A DNA stretch of 54,550 bases from Fragilaria crotonensis (Eukaryota > Bacillariophyta > Fragilariophyceae > Fragilariales > Fragilariaceae): assembly GCA_022925895.1 (NCBI GenBank), contig JAKSYS010000415.1:1-54550 (forward strand), read 5' to 3'. The notes beneath the pieces are model-generated. The model was not told where the DNA came from. It was given only the letters and a program-made list of their open reading frames with translations, and did no database searches. Shown piece after piece: positions 54,419 through 54,550 of the stretch. Position 1 is the first letter of the stretch, and the number at the start of each line of letters is the position of its first letter. The translations under genes and the position numbers were made by a program.

Positions 54419-54550
54419 TATTGCTTGTTGTAATCGTTGTGGCGTTGTTGTAGTCGTTGTGGCATAACAGCATGTGGTAGAAAAAAATGGCAACATCAGC
54501 AGCCTCGCCGTAGTAGGCGCAGTAAACAAAATCGTGGGTTGATCTGATCC
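54419..54550 (-). pseudogene. Oxygenase fragment at the window end
   Basis: The plus strand GGCGTTGTTGTAG..GTTGTGGCATAACAGCATGTGGTAGAAAA and CAAAATCGTGGGTTGATC match the stretch of the intact oxygenase around its HYDATTTTTT and NPRLRLL codons (about 52760-52860). Minus-strand reading gives YATTTTTT but with broken frames around it. The gene pair order (Hint plus, oxygenase minus) is thus repeated once more. Confidence 0.5.

Noticed and set aside
1-54550. tRNA, rRNA or snRNA genes
   Set aside because: None was recognised by eye. The only tRNA-like sequence is the short primer-site match at 33175-33190. A covariance-model scan would decide.

Overview
The window looks like repeat-dense nuclear DNA of a diatom, probably a pennate species. 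The reasons are Ty1/copia retrotransposons of the diatom CoDi type (Gag without a classical zinc knuckle, protease motifs such as IDNHADT and RIDNCAS), GT-AG introns, TATA-box promoters, and a family of secreted proteins with Pro-Thr-Ser-Ala repeats. No prokaryotic operon, rRNA or tRNA was seen. The species was not determined.

The host component is a tandem array of about 3-kb units: A about 3940-6792, B 12731-15789, C 15790-21570, D 21571-46191, E 46192-48375, F 48376 to about 53530, and the start of a diverged unit at 53894. A full unit has a conserved leader with a TATA box, a plus-strand gene for a secreted protein (signal peptide, short pro-region, PTSAP repeat tract and, in F only, a C-terminal hedgehog-type Hint domain with membrane segments), and a convergent minus-strand 2-oxoglutarate/Fe(II) oxygenase of the prolyl-4-hydroxylase type. 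That oxygenase is intact only at 52079-53530 and is reduced to fragments in A-D. A spacer and a small ORF follow. In A-D the Hint domain is missing and a stop codon lies at the deletion point. Unit E has lost both genes. The window ends in a diverged Hint gene (53894-54418) followed by another oxygenase fragment.

The array is loaded with transposable elements. A pol-less LTR element (TR-GAG type, 6801-12730, TSD TAACG) separates A from B. A 714-bp MITE (15861-16574) is in the C leader and a hAT-like DNA transposon (19538-21528) in the C tail. The D leader carries a nest: Copia element E1 (21893-43255) is interrupted in pol by a minus-strand Copia element N (27305-33814, TSD TGGCG, 624-bp LTRs), and its 3' LTR is interrupted by a tyrosine-recombinase (DIRS-like) retrotransposon (34930-43203).

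The first 6.8 kb repeat 38992-46195, including the unique DIRS/E1-LTR junction, so a large segmental or tandem duplication (or an assembly duplicate) with an offset of about 39.3 kb is present. In the first 3.9 kb this copy differs from the second mostly by 1-3 base deletions, which looks like uncorrected sequence as much as biological decay.
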